A stretch of 64,000 nucleotides of DNA from Streptomyces sp. YPW6 (GCF_018866325.1 NZ_CP076457.1:558001-622000); one strand, 5' to 3'; shown: positions 44,612-52,564, counted from the stretch's first letter. Notes: a model not told the origin generated them from the letters alone. Translations and numbers: made by a program.

Positions 44612-45955
44612 ATGGCACAGATCAACGAGACGAAGGCGTCCGACGAGCCCGGGAAGCGGCACGCGGGAGTGCGTCAGGTCTGGCGCGAGTCACCGCTGGC
44701 GGTCAAGTCCCTGCTGTTCGGCACCATGATCAACCGACTGGGCGGCTTCGTACAGGTCTTCATGGTTCTGTACCTGACCCACCGTGGCTTCTCCGACACG
44801 CAGGCGGGAGCCGCCCTCGGCGTGTACGGGGCGGGCGCCGTGCTCGGGACGCTGGTCGGCGGGTGGATGTCTGACCGGCTCGGACCGCGGCTGACCATTG
44901 TGTCGACGCTCCTGGGGTCGGCCGTCCTGCTGCCGTGCGTCCTCTACCTCGACAACTACTGGGCCATCCTGGCGGTCATCACCGTCAGCGGCGCCGCGAG
45001 CCTGGCGTACCAACCCGCGTCCACCAGCATGATCAGCCTGCTCACACCGCCCGAGCGGCACGTCATGATCTTCTCGATGAGCCGACTGGCGATCAATCTC
45101 GGCACCACGGCAGCACCGCTGCTGGGCGCGGCGCTGGTGAAGGTCTCCTGGGACTTCCTGTTCTGGGGCGAGGCACTGGCCGTCGTCGTCTTCTCCGCCG
45201 TCACCGCCACCACCCTGCCACGCCGCGAACCTGCGACGGCGGGCCCCAAGGCGGACAGCGAGGACGGGCCGAACGCCTCGTACCTGGCCGTTCTCTCAGA
45301 CCGCAGGTACCTCATGTTCCTGCTGGCGATGTTCGTCAGCTCCGTGATCTACATCCAGCACATCTCCGCCCTCCCCCTGGCCGTGAAGCACCTGGGCATG
45401 GACGTCGAGGTGTACGCCGCGATGATCGCGCTCAACGGCCTCCTGGTCATCGCCTGCGAACTCCTCGTCGCCAAGGTCGTCCAGCACTGGCAGCTCAGGA
45501 CCGCCGTGATCATCGGTGTCCTGCTCACCGGCGTCGGCATGGCCATGTACGCCCTGCCGTGGGGGCTGGCGGCCCTGGTGATCGCCACGCTCGTCTGGTC
45601 GCTCGGCGAGATCATCGGCTACCCGTCCCTGTTCTTCGCCTACCCCGCCCAGGCGGGACCTCCCGGGCTGCGGGGCCGCTACCTGGGCGCCTCCAACGCC
45701 CTGTACGGCCTCGGCAGCGCCGTCGGGCCGTTCATCGGAGTGATGATCTGGAACCGCTACCAGCAGGGGCTGTGGGTCCTGTGCGGAGTGGTGGGACTGG
45801 TGGCGGCGGCCGCCGCATGGGCCGGTGTGCGTCCGCGGGTCGAGACGGACGGGGACAAGAGGGGCGGTGGAGGACCCGCGACCGGGACGGAAGGACAGAA
45901 CAAAGGGATCGGCGACACCGGAACGGCCGGCACGGAAATCCGCACCGCTACATGA
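44612..45955 (+). CDS. MFS transporter
   Basis: This protein of about 447 residues has twelve hydrophobic segments in two six-helix halves joined by a charged loop (PRREPATAGPKADSEDGPN, about residue 210). The MFS motif A is GGWMSDRLGPRLT (about residue 88), between helices 2 and 3. It is closest in feel to drug/amino-acid efflux permeases. The C-terminal tail of about 45 residues is Gly-rich and probably cytoplasmic. ATG 44612 follows GAGG; an in-frame GTG nine bases earlier is less likely. It lies 73 bases before the ATP-grasp ligase gene, so export of the cluster product is the natural inference. Confidence 0.9.
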   Translation: MAQINETKASDEPGKRHAGVRQVWRESPLAVKSLLFGTMINRLGGFVQVFMVLYLTHRGFSDTQAGAALGVYGAGAVLGTLVGGWMSDRLGPRLTIVSTLLGSAVLLPCVLYLDNYWAILAVITVSGAASLAYQPASTSMISLLTPPERHVMIFSMSRLAINLGTTAAPLLGAALVKVSWDFLFWGEALAVVVFSAVTATTLPRREPATAGPKADSEDGPNASYLAVLSDRRYLMFLLAMFVSSVIYIQHISALPLAVKHLGMDVEVYAAMIALNGLLVIACELLVAKVVQHWQLRTAVIIGVLLTGVGMAMYALPWGLAALVIATLVWSLGEIIGYPSLFFAYPAQAGPPGLRGRYLGASNALYGLGSAVGPFIGVMIWNRYQQGLWVLCGVVGLVAAAAAWAGVRPRVETDGDKRGGGGPATGTEGQNKGIGDTGTAGTEIRTAT

Positions 45956-46028
45956 CGGCGGCACCGAACCCGGCACCTCGGACGACCGCTCCACCAGCGG
46001 AAGCCTTCGCAGAAGGGAAAACAAGAAG

Positions 46029-47273
46029 ATGCCACGCCATGTAGTCCTGGTAGACCCGTATTCCGAGGCGGCCGAGTACGCGAACGCATTCCGGGCGCGC
46101 GGGGTCGAATCGGTGGCCGTGCTGAGCACGCCTGCGCCGCTGAAGTCCTATCTGCACGGGTGGAAGCCGGAAGCCTTCGCCGCGACGCACTTCTACGACG
46201 GCGACTTCGCGAAACTCGTCGAAACCGTGCGCTCCTACGACCCCGTCGCCGTCATTCCCGGTAACGAGCACGCGGTGATGCTCGTCGACCGGCTCGTCGA
46301 GGAACTCACCCCCGGAACGGGAAACGACCCCGCGCTCTCTGCCGCCCGCCGCGACAAGTGGCCGATGCTCCAGGCCGTGGCGCGGGCCGGCATCCCGCAT
46401 CTGCGCACCTACGCCGCCACGACCGAGGAGGCTGCGCGGGAGTGGCTGCGGGAAAGCGGCCTTGAGGGAGAAGCCCTGGTTCTCAAACCCCGGTGCAGTG
46501 GCGGCACGGACGGCGTGCACAAGGTGGAGGCCGGAGAGGACTGGCGCCCCCCTTTCCGGGAACTGCTGGGCTCCGTCAACATGTTCGACCTCACCAACGA
46601 CAGCATTCTGATCCAGGAGTTCGCCGAGGGTACCGAGTACGTCGTGGACACCTACTCCGTCAACGGCGAACTGGGCCTGGTGGCCGTCGTCCGGTACAGC
46701 AAGTCGGTTCGCGGCGACCGCATCGGCGTCTACGACGCGGAGGACTACCTCCACCCCGACGACCCGCTGGTCGCCGTCCTGGCACGCTACACGCGCCAAG
46801 TGGCCGAAGCGGTCGGTGTGCGCACCGGCTGCACCCACACCGAGATCATGCAGACGGATCGCGGTCCGCGACTCATCGAGATCGCGGCCCGCCTCGACGG
46901 CGGCTGTGGACAGCAGGCGGCGCGGCTGGCCACCGGCGACTCCCAGATCGACCGTGCTGTACGGCACCACCTGGACGACACCTTCACCCCCGGGTACTCC
47001 ATCGCCAATCCGACCCGGGTGGTCTGGCTTTCCGCTCCCAACGGCGGAACCATGCACAACGCAGAGGTGCTCGACGCTGTGCGCGAGCTGGCCTCCTTCC
47101 AGAAGCTGGGCTGCCGTTATCCCAACGGTTCCCGGGTGCCCAAGACCGAGGACCTCTTCACCACGCTCGGCTGGGTGCTGCTGTCCACTTCCGACCAGCA
47201 CCTTCTGGAGCAGGACACCCAGCAGGTCCGGAAGATCGAGGCCATGGTCGTGGTGGATCCGCTGGACCGGTAG
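46029..47273 (+). CDS. ATP-grasp ligase
   Basis: This is a 414-residue ATP-grasp enzyme, which would join a carboxylate (as acyl phosphate) to an amine. It has an N-terminal Rossmann-like segment (HVVLVDPYSEAAEYANAF), KWPMLQAVARAGIPHLRTY entering the ATP-grasp fold, the ATP lysine in ALVLKPRCSGGTDGVHKV (about residue 155), DSILIQEFAEGTEYVVDTYSV (about 200) and the magnesium site TEIMQTDRGPRLIEIAARLDGG (about 277). Layout and length resemble L-amino-acid ligases and carnosine-synthase-like proteins. ATG 46029 follows GAAGGGA. It could couple two amino acids, or an amino acid to the cluster's 18-residue peptide. Confidence 0.88.
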   Translation: MPRHVVLVDPYSEAAEYANAFRARGVESVAVLSTPAPLKSYLHGWKPEAFAATHFYDGDFAKLVETVRSYDPVAVIPGNEHAVMLVDRLVEELTPGTGNDPALSAARRDKWPMLQAVARAGIPHLRTYAATTEEAAREWLRESGLEGEALVLKPRCSGGTDGVHKVEAGEDWRPPFRELLGSVNMFDLTNDSILIQEFAEGTEYVVDTYSVNGELGLVAVVRYSKSVRGDRIGVYDAEDYLHPDDPLVAVLARYTRQVAEAVGVRTGCTHTEIMQTDRGPRLIEIAARLDGGCGQQAARLATGDSQIDRAVRHHLDDTFTPGYSIANPTRVVWLSAPNGGTMHNAEVLDAVRELASFQKLGCRYPNGSRVPKTEDLFTTLGWVLLSTSDQHLLEQDTQQVRKIEAMVVVDPLDR

Positions 47274-47314
47274 GAGGGGAAGTCGCGAGAACCGGGCCCG
47301 TCGGCCCGGCAGGA

Positions 47315-47351
47315 GTCACCCCCGCGGCCGGAGACGGGCCGCGGGGGTGAC
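47315..47351. terminator. Bidirectional hairpin terminator
   Basis: A 15-base-pair G+C stem (GTCACCCCCGCGGCC and its complement) lies between the convergent ATP-grasp and DUF2817 genes. Confidence 0.8.
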
Positions 47352-47401
47352 CATGTCGTGGGCGGGTCCGACGCACCCTGCCCGTTCAGTGGACCGAACG
47401 G

Positions 47402-48505
47402 CTACTGGCCTTCGGCCAGCCCGTCGACCGCCTGACCGAAGACCTCCCGTGCCCGGTCGAGGACCAGGCGCCGCCACTCGGCGTCATCGGGACAGAAAGC
47501 CTCGCGGATCAGCCGCTTGAGATCGGAGCGCACGGCGTCTGCCGGCGGGTGGTGCCGGTGCAGCCAAGCGTCTGCGCACAGCCCCACCAGCACCTCCGGA
47601 CCGGGCTGGGTGCCGAACTCCAGGGTGATCGCGGTCAGCCTGGTCGCCGCGCCCACCCCGGCGGCGACTGCCGTCGCCGTGTTGCCGACGATCGGGGTGG
47701 AGGACGAGGTGCCCTCCTCCGAAGCCGTGAGCGCGTCCCCGTACCACCGGTGCGCCCGCCTTCGGGCGTCGGCGTCCTCACCACCCCGGAAGATGGGCTC
47801 GCCGACGCCACGGGCACCGAGGCCCGTGTGCAGATCGATGTAGCCGACGTGAGCGGCGCCCGCGATCTGCTCGGCCACGATCGTCTCGAACACCCGGCGG
47901 CCCCACGCGGGTGACGCGCCGCCGTAGAAGAGACCGTCGCGATGGCGGTACTGGCCGCGGGTAACGGCCTCCTGGAGACGCTGTGGCCCCAGCTCGCCGC
48001 GCAGCGCGGTGAGCCGGGCGACCAACTCGGCGGGAACGAAGGTGCCGTCGTCGGCCGGGACAAGCGCTGCGTGCACCGCCTCGTACGCCTCGCTGTGCGG
48101 AGGAGCCGCGTGGTCGACGAAGTTGCGGTTGAGGTCGATGTTGTCCTCGTTGACGCGCCGCGCATAGGCGAAGCCGTACGGATTGAGGCCGTGGATGAGC
48201 AGCACCCCGGTGGCCGGACCCGCGGCCGACCGCGCGATGCCTTCGCCGAGCAGGACGCGGGTCTGGCAGGCAGAGCCGCAGAAGCCCTCGATGCCGTGTG
48301 TCCCGGAGACCGCCACGAGAAGCTTCTCCGGCGCGTCGGGGCCCAGGTAGGCGGTGTCCACGGCGAGTTCCTCGCCGTCCGGGCCGCGGTGGCCCGGCAG
48401 GACGAAGGATCTCAGGCGCGCGTCGGCATTCCGTGCCGCCGCCAGGAAGTCCGCGCGCGCACGGGCGTAGTCAGGGGGAAAGCCGTGGAGAGACTCGTCG
48501 GACAT
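47402..48505 (-). CDS. DUF2817 family protein (M14-like zinc carboxypeptidase)
   Basis: This 367-residue protein carries an M14/succinylglutamate-desuccinylase-type active site: GTHGIEG (His70 and Glu73) and YIDLHTGLG (His226) as zinc ligands, NEDNIDLNRNF (Arg127 for the substrate carboxylate) and TLEFGTQ (Glu296 as general base). This family removes C-terminal residues or deacylates amino acids. It has no signal peptide, so it should act in the cytoplasm. ATG 48505 follows GAGG. As the last gene of the peptide operon it is a good candidate for releasing a modified residue or trimming the peptide; that role is inference. Confidence 0.85.
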   Translation of the reverse strand: MSDESLHGFPPDYARARADFLAAARNADARLRSFVLPGHRGPDGEELAVDTAYLGPDAPEKLLVAVSGTHGIEGFCGSACQTRVLLGEGIARSAAGPATGVLLIHGLNPYGFAYARRVNEDNIDLNRNFVDHAAPPHSEAYEAVHAALVPADDGTFVPAELVARLTALRGELGPQRLQEAVTRGQYRHRDGLFYGGASPAWGRRVFETIVAEQIAGAAHVGYIDLHTGLGARGVGEPIFRGGEDADARRRAHRWYGDALTASEEGTSSSTPIVGNTATAVAAGVGAATRLTAITLEFGTQPGPEVLVGLCADAWLHRHHPPADAVRSDLKRLIREAFCPDDAEWRRLVLDRAREVFGQAVDGLAEGQ

Positions 48506-48615
48506 GCTGCCTCGTGGTCGTGGGTTCCGGTGGTCGGAGGATGGCCGATGGGTCCAGCTCCCAGAAGGACGCCGGCCCCGGCAGGCCGGAGCGGCACATC
48601 CCGGTACGGGGTGCC

Positions 48616-49383
48616 TCAGTGCGGCACGGAAGGCAGCGGCACACCGAGAGCCGTGAGGATCGCGTGCGCACCGGCCCGGGTGGGCACGTCGAGCAGGCAC
48701 AGCACCCGGTCACCCGGCCGGGTGTGCTGGGCGAAGTACTGGTTGGCCGCCGCCAGGCGGCTCAGCGGACGCTCCCGGTAGAGATCGCGTGGTCGGCCCA
48801 GACCAGGGACGACGCCGCGCTCCGCATCGAACCGGGCGCCGGGCGCGAGCGCGCCCGCGACTTCGGCTGCCAGCTCCGCCCTGCCGGTGTCCTTCCCTGC
48901 GAGGTCCGGATACATGGTGATGTCCGGATGGCCGCTGAAGGCGGACATCGCGCAGTGCACCACGGGGTTGTACGTCTTGAGCGCGATGACCTCGGGAAAG
49001 GGACGGCCCCCCGCGAGGAGCCGGCGGAAATGCAGGGCCCAGCTCTCCTTGAAGAGGATGCCACTGCGGTACGCATCCCCCACGAACTGGATCATGATGT
49101 GGAGGCAGGGCCGTCCCGAAGGGAGTTCGGCCCACCGCGACGTGAGCAGCGAGACCACGCGGTCGTGGTCACGGTCCACCCCGGCGATGATGTAGTCAGC
49201 CTGGGTCAGCATGTCCCGGCGGAGCGTGAAGAGCTGCCGAGCGCGCAGTCCTGGCATGGCCAGGACGAGTCCGTCCACGATCCACTTCTCGGTCCCGGTC
49301 GCCAGCTCCCGGCCGGGCGGCAGGGCGGTCACCTCAACCCCCCGCCGCCCGTCCGGCCCTCCGGCGCCGTCTTCGCACACCAC
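48616..49383 (-). CDS. Uncharacterised protein, possibly acetyltransferase-like
   Basis: This is a protein of about 255 residues that I cannot assign with confidence. Near residues 80-150 it has QADYIIAGVDRDHDRVVSLL, then CLHIMIQFVGDAYRSGILFKESWALHF. This strand-loop-helix order recalls the GNAT acetyl-CoA site, but without a clean Q/RxxGxG/A. The C-terminal part has GDRVLCLLDVPTRAGAHAIL. It has no signal peptide or membrane segment. GTG 49383 starts eight bases after the diiron oxidase stop; GTG 49332, with GGGGG ahead of it, is an alternative. Its place in the peptide operon implies a pathway function. Confidence 0.75.
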   Translation of the reverse strand: MVCEDGAGGPDGRRGVEVTALPPGRELATGTEKWIVDGLVLAMPGLRARQLFTLRRDMLTQADYIIAGVDRDHDRVVSLLTSRWAELPSGRPCLHIMIQFVGDAYRSGILFKESWALHFRRLLAGGRPFPEVIALKTYNPVVHCAMSAFSGHPDITMYPDLAGKDTGRAELAAEVAGALAPGARFDAERGVVPGLGRPRDLYRERPLSRLAAANQYFAQHTRPGDRVLCLLDVPTRAGAHAILTALGVPLPSVPH

Positions 49384-49391
49384 CGGCCGGC

Positions 49392-50120
49392 TCAGACGTC
49401 GGTCGCCGTGGGGAGCGGGATCTGCGCATCGCTCTTGCCGACCACGGTGAGCTGGTGCAGCTCGACGAAGTACAGCTTCCACAGCCAGTAGACGTGGTTG
49501 AGGTGCTCCATCACCTTCTGCTCGTCCGCGTCCGAGGTGACCAGGGTGGACAGCACCCGCCACACGAAGTCGTCGTGGTCGTCGTCCAGGTCGGTGTTGA
49601 CGTGCGCACGTGCCCCCTTGACGTTCTCTTCGCCCAGGACGCTGCCGAGGTTCTCCAGCCAGTCCGGTTGAGTGCGGGTGGTGACGTACTCGACGAAGTA
49701 CACGCTGGTGATCAGCGCGAGGGGACTGTCCTCGAACTCCATGCCGTACTGGAGGTACCCGGTGAGCAGTTTGGTGGAGAGCAGCGGTTCGGTGGAATAG
49801 ATCTGGTCCTTCGTGACCCCGACCTTGGCGAGGTCCGCGGCGAAGAGCCGGTCGTGCAGCATCTCGTCGTCGGTGTAGTGGGCCCACGCCTTGGCCTGCA
49901 CGGGGTCGACCTTGGTGAAGTACTTGATGGCGAGCGCGTCCACTGTCCGCTTGCGGCGCAGCCGCAGGATCGTCTCGATGTTGTGGCGCTTGTAGTAGTC
50001 GAGGTTGAGCTCGGAGGCGTTCTTCTGGTGCTGCGCGTAGGGCACCGTCTCGTAGAAGTCCTTGATGAACGTGTCCAGGACCGCGTCGACCTTGGTGCGC
50101 AGTTCGGAGTGGATCGTCAT
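49392..50120 (-). CDS. Haem-oxygenase-like diiron oxidase (HDO) family enzyme
   Basis: This is a 242-residue all-helical protein. The HDO metal ligands can be traced: Glu86 and His89 in HYTDDEMLHDR, Glu144 in YFVEYV, and His173, an Asp (177 or nearby) and His182 in AHVNTDLDDDHDD. HDO enzymes (UndA, BesC, SznF, PolF, CADD) use a labile diiron site and oxygen for C-C cleavage, desaturation, N-oxygenation or cyclisation, usually of amino acids or acids. ATG 50120 follows AAGGAGG, an excellent ribosome binding site. It sits 18 bases after the second M29-like gene in the peptide operon and is probably the key oxidative step. Confidence 0.88.
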   Translation of the reverse strand: MTIHSELRTKVDAVLDTFIKDFYETVPYAQHQKNASELNLDYYKRHNIETILRLRRKRTVDALAIKYFTKVDPVQAKAWAHYTDDEMLHDRLFAADLAKVGVTKDQIYSTEPLLSTKLLTGYLQYGMEFEDSPLALITSVYFVEYVTTRTQPDWLENLGSVLGEENVKGARAHVNTDLDDDHDDFVWRVLSTLVTSDADEQKVMEHLNHVYWLWKLYFVELHQLTVVGKSDAQIPLPTATDV

Positions 50121-50138
50121 GGTGCTTCCTCCTTGGGG

Positions 50139-51227
50139 TTAGTGACAGCCGCAGCCCGCGCTGGAGATGCGCTGCATCCGTCCCCGGCGTACCGCCTTGC
50201 GCGCGCCGAGCACAGCTGTTCCGTCCGATGTCACCAGCGAGCTGCGGGGGCACAGGAAGGCCAGGGCGAAGCGCGTCGTCGGGGTGACTCCCAGCCCGAG
50301 GTTGATGACGCCGCCGGTCGCGCCGTACACCTCGTTGGGGCCGCAGTTCGCCGGGATGATCTCCGTGCCGGTGTTGATCCCGAAGCCGAGCTCCCAGATG
50401 ACGCGGTAGCGCGGGTCGTCGGTGAGCAGCTTCTCCAGCTCCTCTGCCGCCGGGGCCGCAGCTGCCGTCTGCGGGGTGACACCGTCGATGAGTCCCCCGC
50501 TGACATGCAGCGTCACGGCGTTGGCGACGAGAGGCGAAAGCGCGTCGAACAGCCGCTGCTGGTCGCCGCAGTCGGCCGGGTCCTCGCCACGGTGGACGAT
50601 GGGCCAGCCGCGCAGGGTGAGGTCGCCGTTCAGGCCGACGAGCCGGGCGTCCGCCTCGAACGCGGTGATGTCAGCGGCGGTGACGCTGAGCTTGCCTGCC
50701 GGGAAGATCTGCTGGTCGCCCGGTTCCATGACGCCGGCCTGCTGGTTCCAGACGACGTCGCCCGCGGTGTGGTCGAACTCGGCTTCGGTGCCGGAGGCGT
50801 CGTCGACAACGGTCACCCGGTCGCTGTCGCCGACCAGGTCGAAGAAGTCCTCGGCTGTGCGGGTCTGAAGGGCGGCGTCGGTGCGAGCGGCGGTGCGAAG
50901 GAAGTACCCGACGTGCTCGTCGGTCAGCGGTGTCGAACCGGCGGGCAGGACGGCGAGCTTGCGCGCACCCAGCTCTCCCTCGGTCGGCGATGTGAGGAAC
51001 CGGCCGGGACAGACGGCGAGGACATGCGCGTCCTCGGGTGTGCCGGCGGCGATGAGCTCGCCGATGCTGGTCGCGGGCGGGAGTGTCAGCCGCAGAACGC
51101 GGGAGCATCCGTCGCCCGGCGACAGGGAGAAGGACTCACCGTACTGATCGCTCGTGATCAGATAGAACTTCTCGGCCGGATCACCGAACTGACCGAAGTC
51201 GCTAGTCACGAATTCCAGCGGTTCCAC
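50139..51227 (-). CDS. M29 aminopeptidase-like protein lacking metal ligands (pseudoenzyme)
   Basis: This 362-residue protein is homologous along its length to the product of 51494-52564 (YRVIWELGFGIN, NEVYGATGG, LGLGVTP, WNQQAGVMEPGDQQIFPAG) and, more distantly, to M29 metallo-aminopeptidases. Of the expected ligands Glu279 and Glu299 remain, but the PxGE glutamate is Lys179, the first His is Asn309, and the closing H-x-D is Ala321/Ala323. Metal catalysis is therefore unlikely and a structural or peptide-binding partner role is inferred. The tail ends SSAGCGCH, with two Cys and a His. GTG 51227 follows GGGAG. It starts about 100 bases after the hairpin that follows the peptide gene. Confidence 0.75.
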   Translation of the reverse strand: MEPLEFVTSDFGQFGDPAEKFYLITSDQYGESFSLSPGDGCSRVLRLTLPPATSIGELIAAGTPEDAHVLAVCPGRFLTSPTEGELGARKLAVLPAGSTPLTDEHVGYFLRTAARTDAALQTRTAEDFFDLVGDSDRVTVVDDASGTEAEFDHTAGDVVWNQQAGVMEPGDQQIFPAGKLSVTAADITAFEADARLVGLNGDLTLRGWPIVHRGEDPADCGDQQRLFDALSPLVANAVTLHVSGGLIDGVTPQTAAAAPAAEELEKLLTDDPRYRVIWELGFGINTGTEIIPANCGPNEVYGATGGVINLGLGVTPTTRFALAFLCPRSSLVTSDGTAVLGARKAVRRGRMQRISSAGCGCH

Positions 51228-51334
51228 GGGGAATCTCCCTCATGCATATCTGTCGGGTCTCTGCCGAACCTCTGCGCTTTCCCGAGGGGATTCCGGGAAG
51301 GTCGTCCGCAGAAGTTTCCGGGGACGCTGAGAAC

Positions 51335-51369
51335 CCCGCGGCGGGGCATGATGAATGCCCCGCCGCGGG
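51335..51369 (-). terminator. Strong hairpin directly after the peptide gene (attenuator or RNA stabiliser)
   Basis: A perfect 15-base-pair stem with a GATGA loop (arms 51335-51349 and 51355-51369) begins eight bases after the peptide stop codon. In the operon it separates the peptide from the downstream enzymes. Such hairpins often let a precursor peptide be made in large excess by partial termination. Confidence 0.8.
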
Positions 51370-51376
51370 TCGGTAC

Positions 51377-51433
51377 TCAGCCCAGGAGCGTGCCCAGGTA
51401 GTTGCGGTTCTTCTGCACCTTGATCTTCTTCAT
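51377..51433 (-). CDS. 18-residue peptide gene (candidate precursor or scaffold peptide)
   Basis: The frame encodes MKKIKVQKNRNYLGTLLG. It is very basic in its first ten residues and hydrophobic at the C-terminus, with no Cys, Ser or acidic residue and a single Thr. AGGAGGTGA (complement at about 51440-51448), an essentially perfect anti-16S match, lies seven bases before the ATG, the strongest ribosome binding site I noticed in the window. A strong hairpin follows the stop. It lies between two homologous M29-like genes in the same direction. These three signs argue for a real, highly translated gene despite its size. I recognise no family. It could be a substrate (ribosomal peptide), a carrier for a growing C-terminal amino acid, or a regulatory leader peptide. 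Confidence 0.72.
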   Translation of the reverse strand: MKKIKVQKNRNYLGTLLG

Positions 51434-51493
51434 GACGAGTCACCTCCTGTCCGTATGGGTTTTCGTTCACCCCGCGTGCGCCGCCGTTCTCCG

Positions 51494-52564
51494 CTAGGAA
51501 GCAGAGACGACCCGCTCGACAGTGGGGCGGTCAGGATGGCCGATCACGGATACGCCGCTCGTGATCAGCACACGGGTGTCCGGCACGATGATGTCGAGGT
51601 GGTACTGGGTGTACGGAGTGAGGCCGAGGCCGTAGTGCAAACAGCCCTCCGTTCCTCCGTACACCTCGTTCATGGCGTGGTTGCCGGGCAGTATGTCGTG
51701 CGAGGTATTGAGGGCGTGACCGATCTCCCACACGATGCGGTAGCGGGAGTCCACAGCGAACATCTGCTCCAGCATCGCCACCGCCGGGGCTGCTCCAGGA
51801 TCCAGCGCCTCCAGCCGCGTGATCCTGCCCTCCTCGACGAAGGCCTTGATCGCGTTGTCGCGCATCGCCCAGAGCTGGGAGTGGATGCGGGCCTGGTCGG
51901 TACGGGAGAACGACGGGGTACCGCTGTGCAGGATCGGGTAGCCGCGGAGCGTGATCGTCCCTTCCAGTGGCAGCTTCAGCGCCTCGTCGAACTCCCTGAT
52001 CTCGACCGGCAGCACGCTGATCTCGCCGGAAGGCACGATCTGCTGGTCTCCCCAGTCCAGGGGGCCTGCCTGCTGGTTCCAGACGAGCCCGTCCCGCAGG
52101 TGGTCGAGGGTGGCGCGGGTGCCGTGCTTCGGGTCCGCGTAGATGAGGTGCTCGGAGTCCTCGGCAAGCTCGAAGAACGTGTCGCAGAAAGCCGCTTGCT
52201 CGGCGGCGGAGGTGCGCTCCATCACCTTGAGGAAGTGCCGGATGTCAGCGAGGGTGGTGGGCGTCGAGTTGCACGCCATCCCCATGATCTTCCGCTGGCC
52301 GACGATGTCGGGATCCGGTGATTCGAAAAACCTGTGGGGTGAGACGACCAGCACATGGGCCGGTTCCGGAATTCGCTTCTCCAGGATTTCTGTGAAATCG
52401 TCCCCGCTGTCCATCGTCATGGTGATGAACTCGCGGTAGGAGGCCGTCTCCACGACTTCGATCCTGTCGACCAGCTCGGAATTCGTGATCAGGCAGAAGC
52501 TACTTCCCGTGGCTTCGCCGAACTGGCTGAATCTGCCGGGATCAACGGATATGAGTTCGGACAT
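51494..52564 (-). CDS. M29 aminopeptidase-like metalloenzyme
   Basis: This 356-residue protein is the intact member of the paired M29-like genes. Putative metal ligands are all present: Glu181 in VPSGE, Glu280 in VWEIG, Glu300 in NEVYGG, His310 in LHYGLG, and His322/Asp324 in YHLDIIV, in the order seen in M29 peptidases; the fold is also used by the dioxygenase NicX. It may therefore be a peptidase or a metal-dependent oxygenase/hydrolase. ATG 52564 follows AGGAG; the in-frame ATG 15 bases upstream would lie before that site. It is the first gene of the peptide operon, 60 bases ahead of the peptide gene. Confidence 0.78.
   Translation of the reverse strand: MSELISVDPGRFSQFGEATGSSFCLITNSELVDRIEVVETASYREFITMTMDSGDDFTEILEKRIPEPAHVLVVSPHRFFESPDPDIVGQRKIMGMACNSTPTTLADIRHFLKVMERTSAAEQAAFCDTFFELAEDSEHLIYADPKHGTRATLDHLRDGLVWNQQAGPLDWGDQQIVPSGEISVLPVEIREFDEALKLPLEGTITLRGYPILHSGTPSFSRTDQARIHSQLWAMRDNAIKAFVEEGRITRLEALDPGAAPAVAMLEQMFAVDSRYRIVWEIGHALNTSHDILPGNHAMNEVYGGTEGCLHYGLGLTPYTQYHLDIIVPDTRVLITSGVSVIGHPDRPTVERVVSAS

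Noticed and set aside
44281..44874. Plus-strand frame of 197 codons starting in the divergent promoter region
   Set aside because: It overlaps the MFS gene in another frame and its start lies in the inverted repeat with no ribosome binding site.
48616..50253. A 545-residue minus-strand protein spanning the diiron oxidase gene
   Set aside because: Its first part is an out-of-frame reading of the oxidase and M29-like genes; only the segment from about 49,383 onward has protein-like composition.
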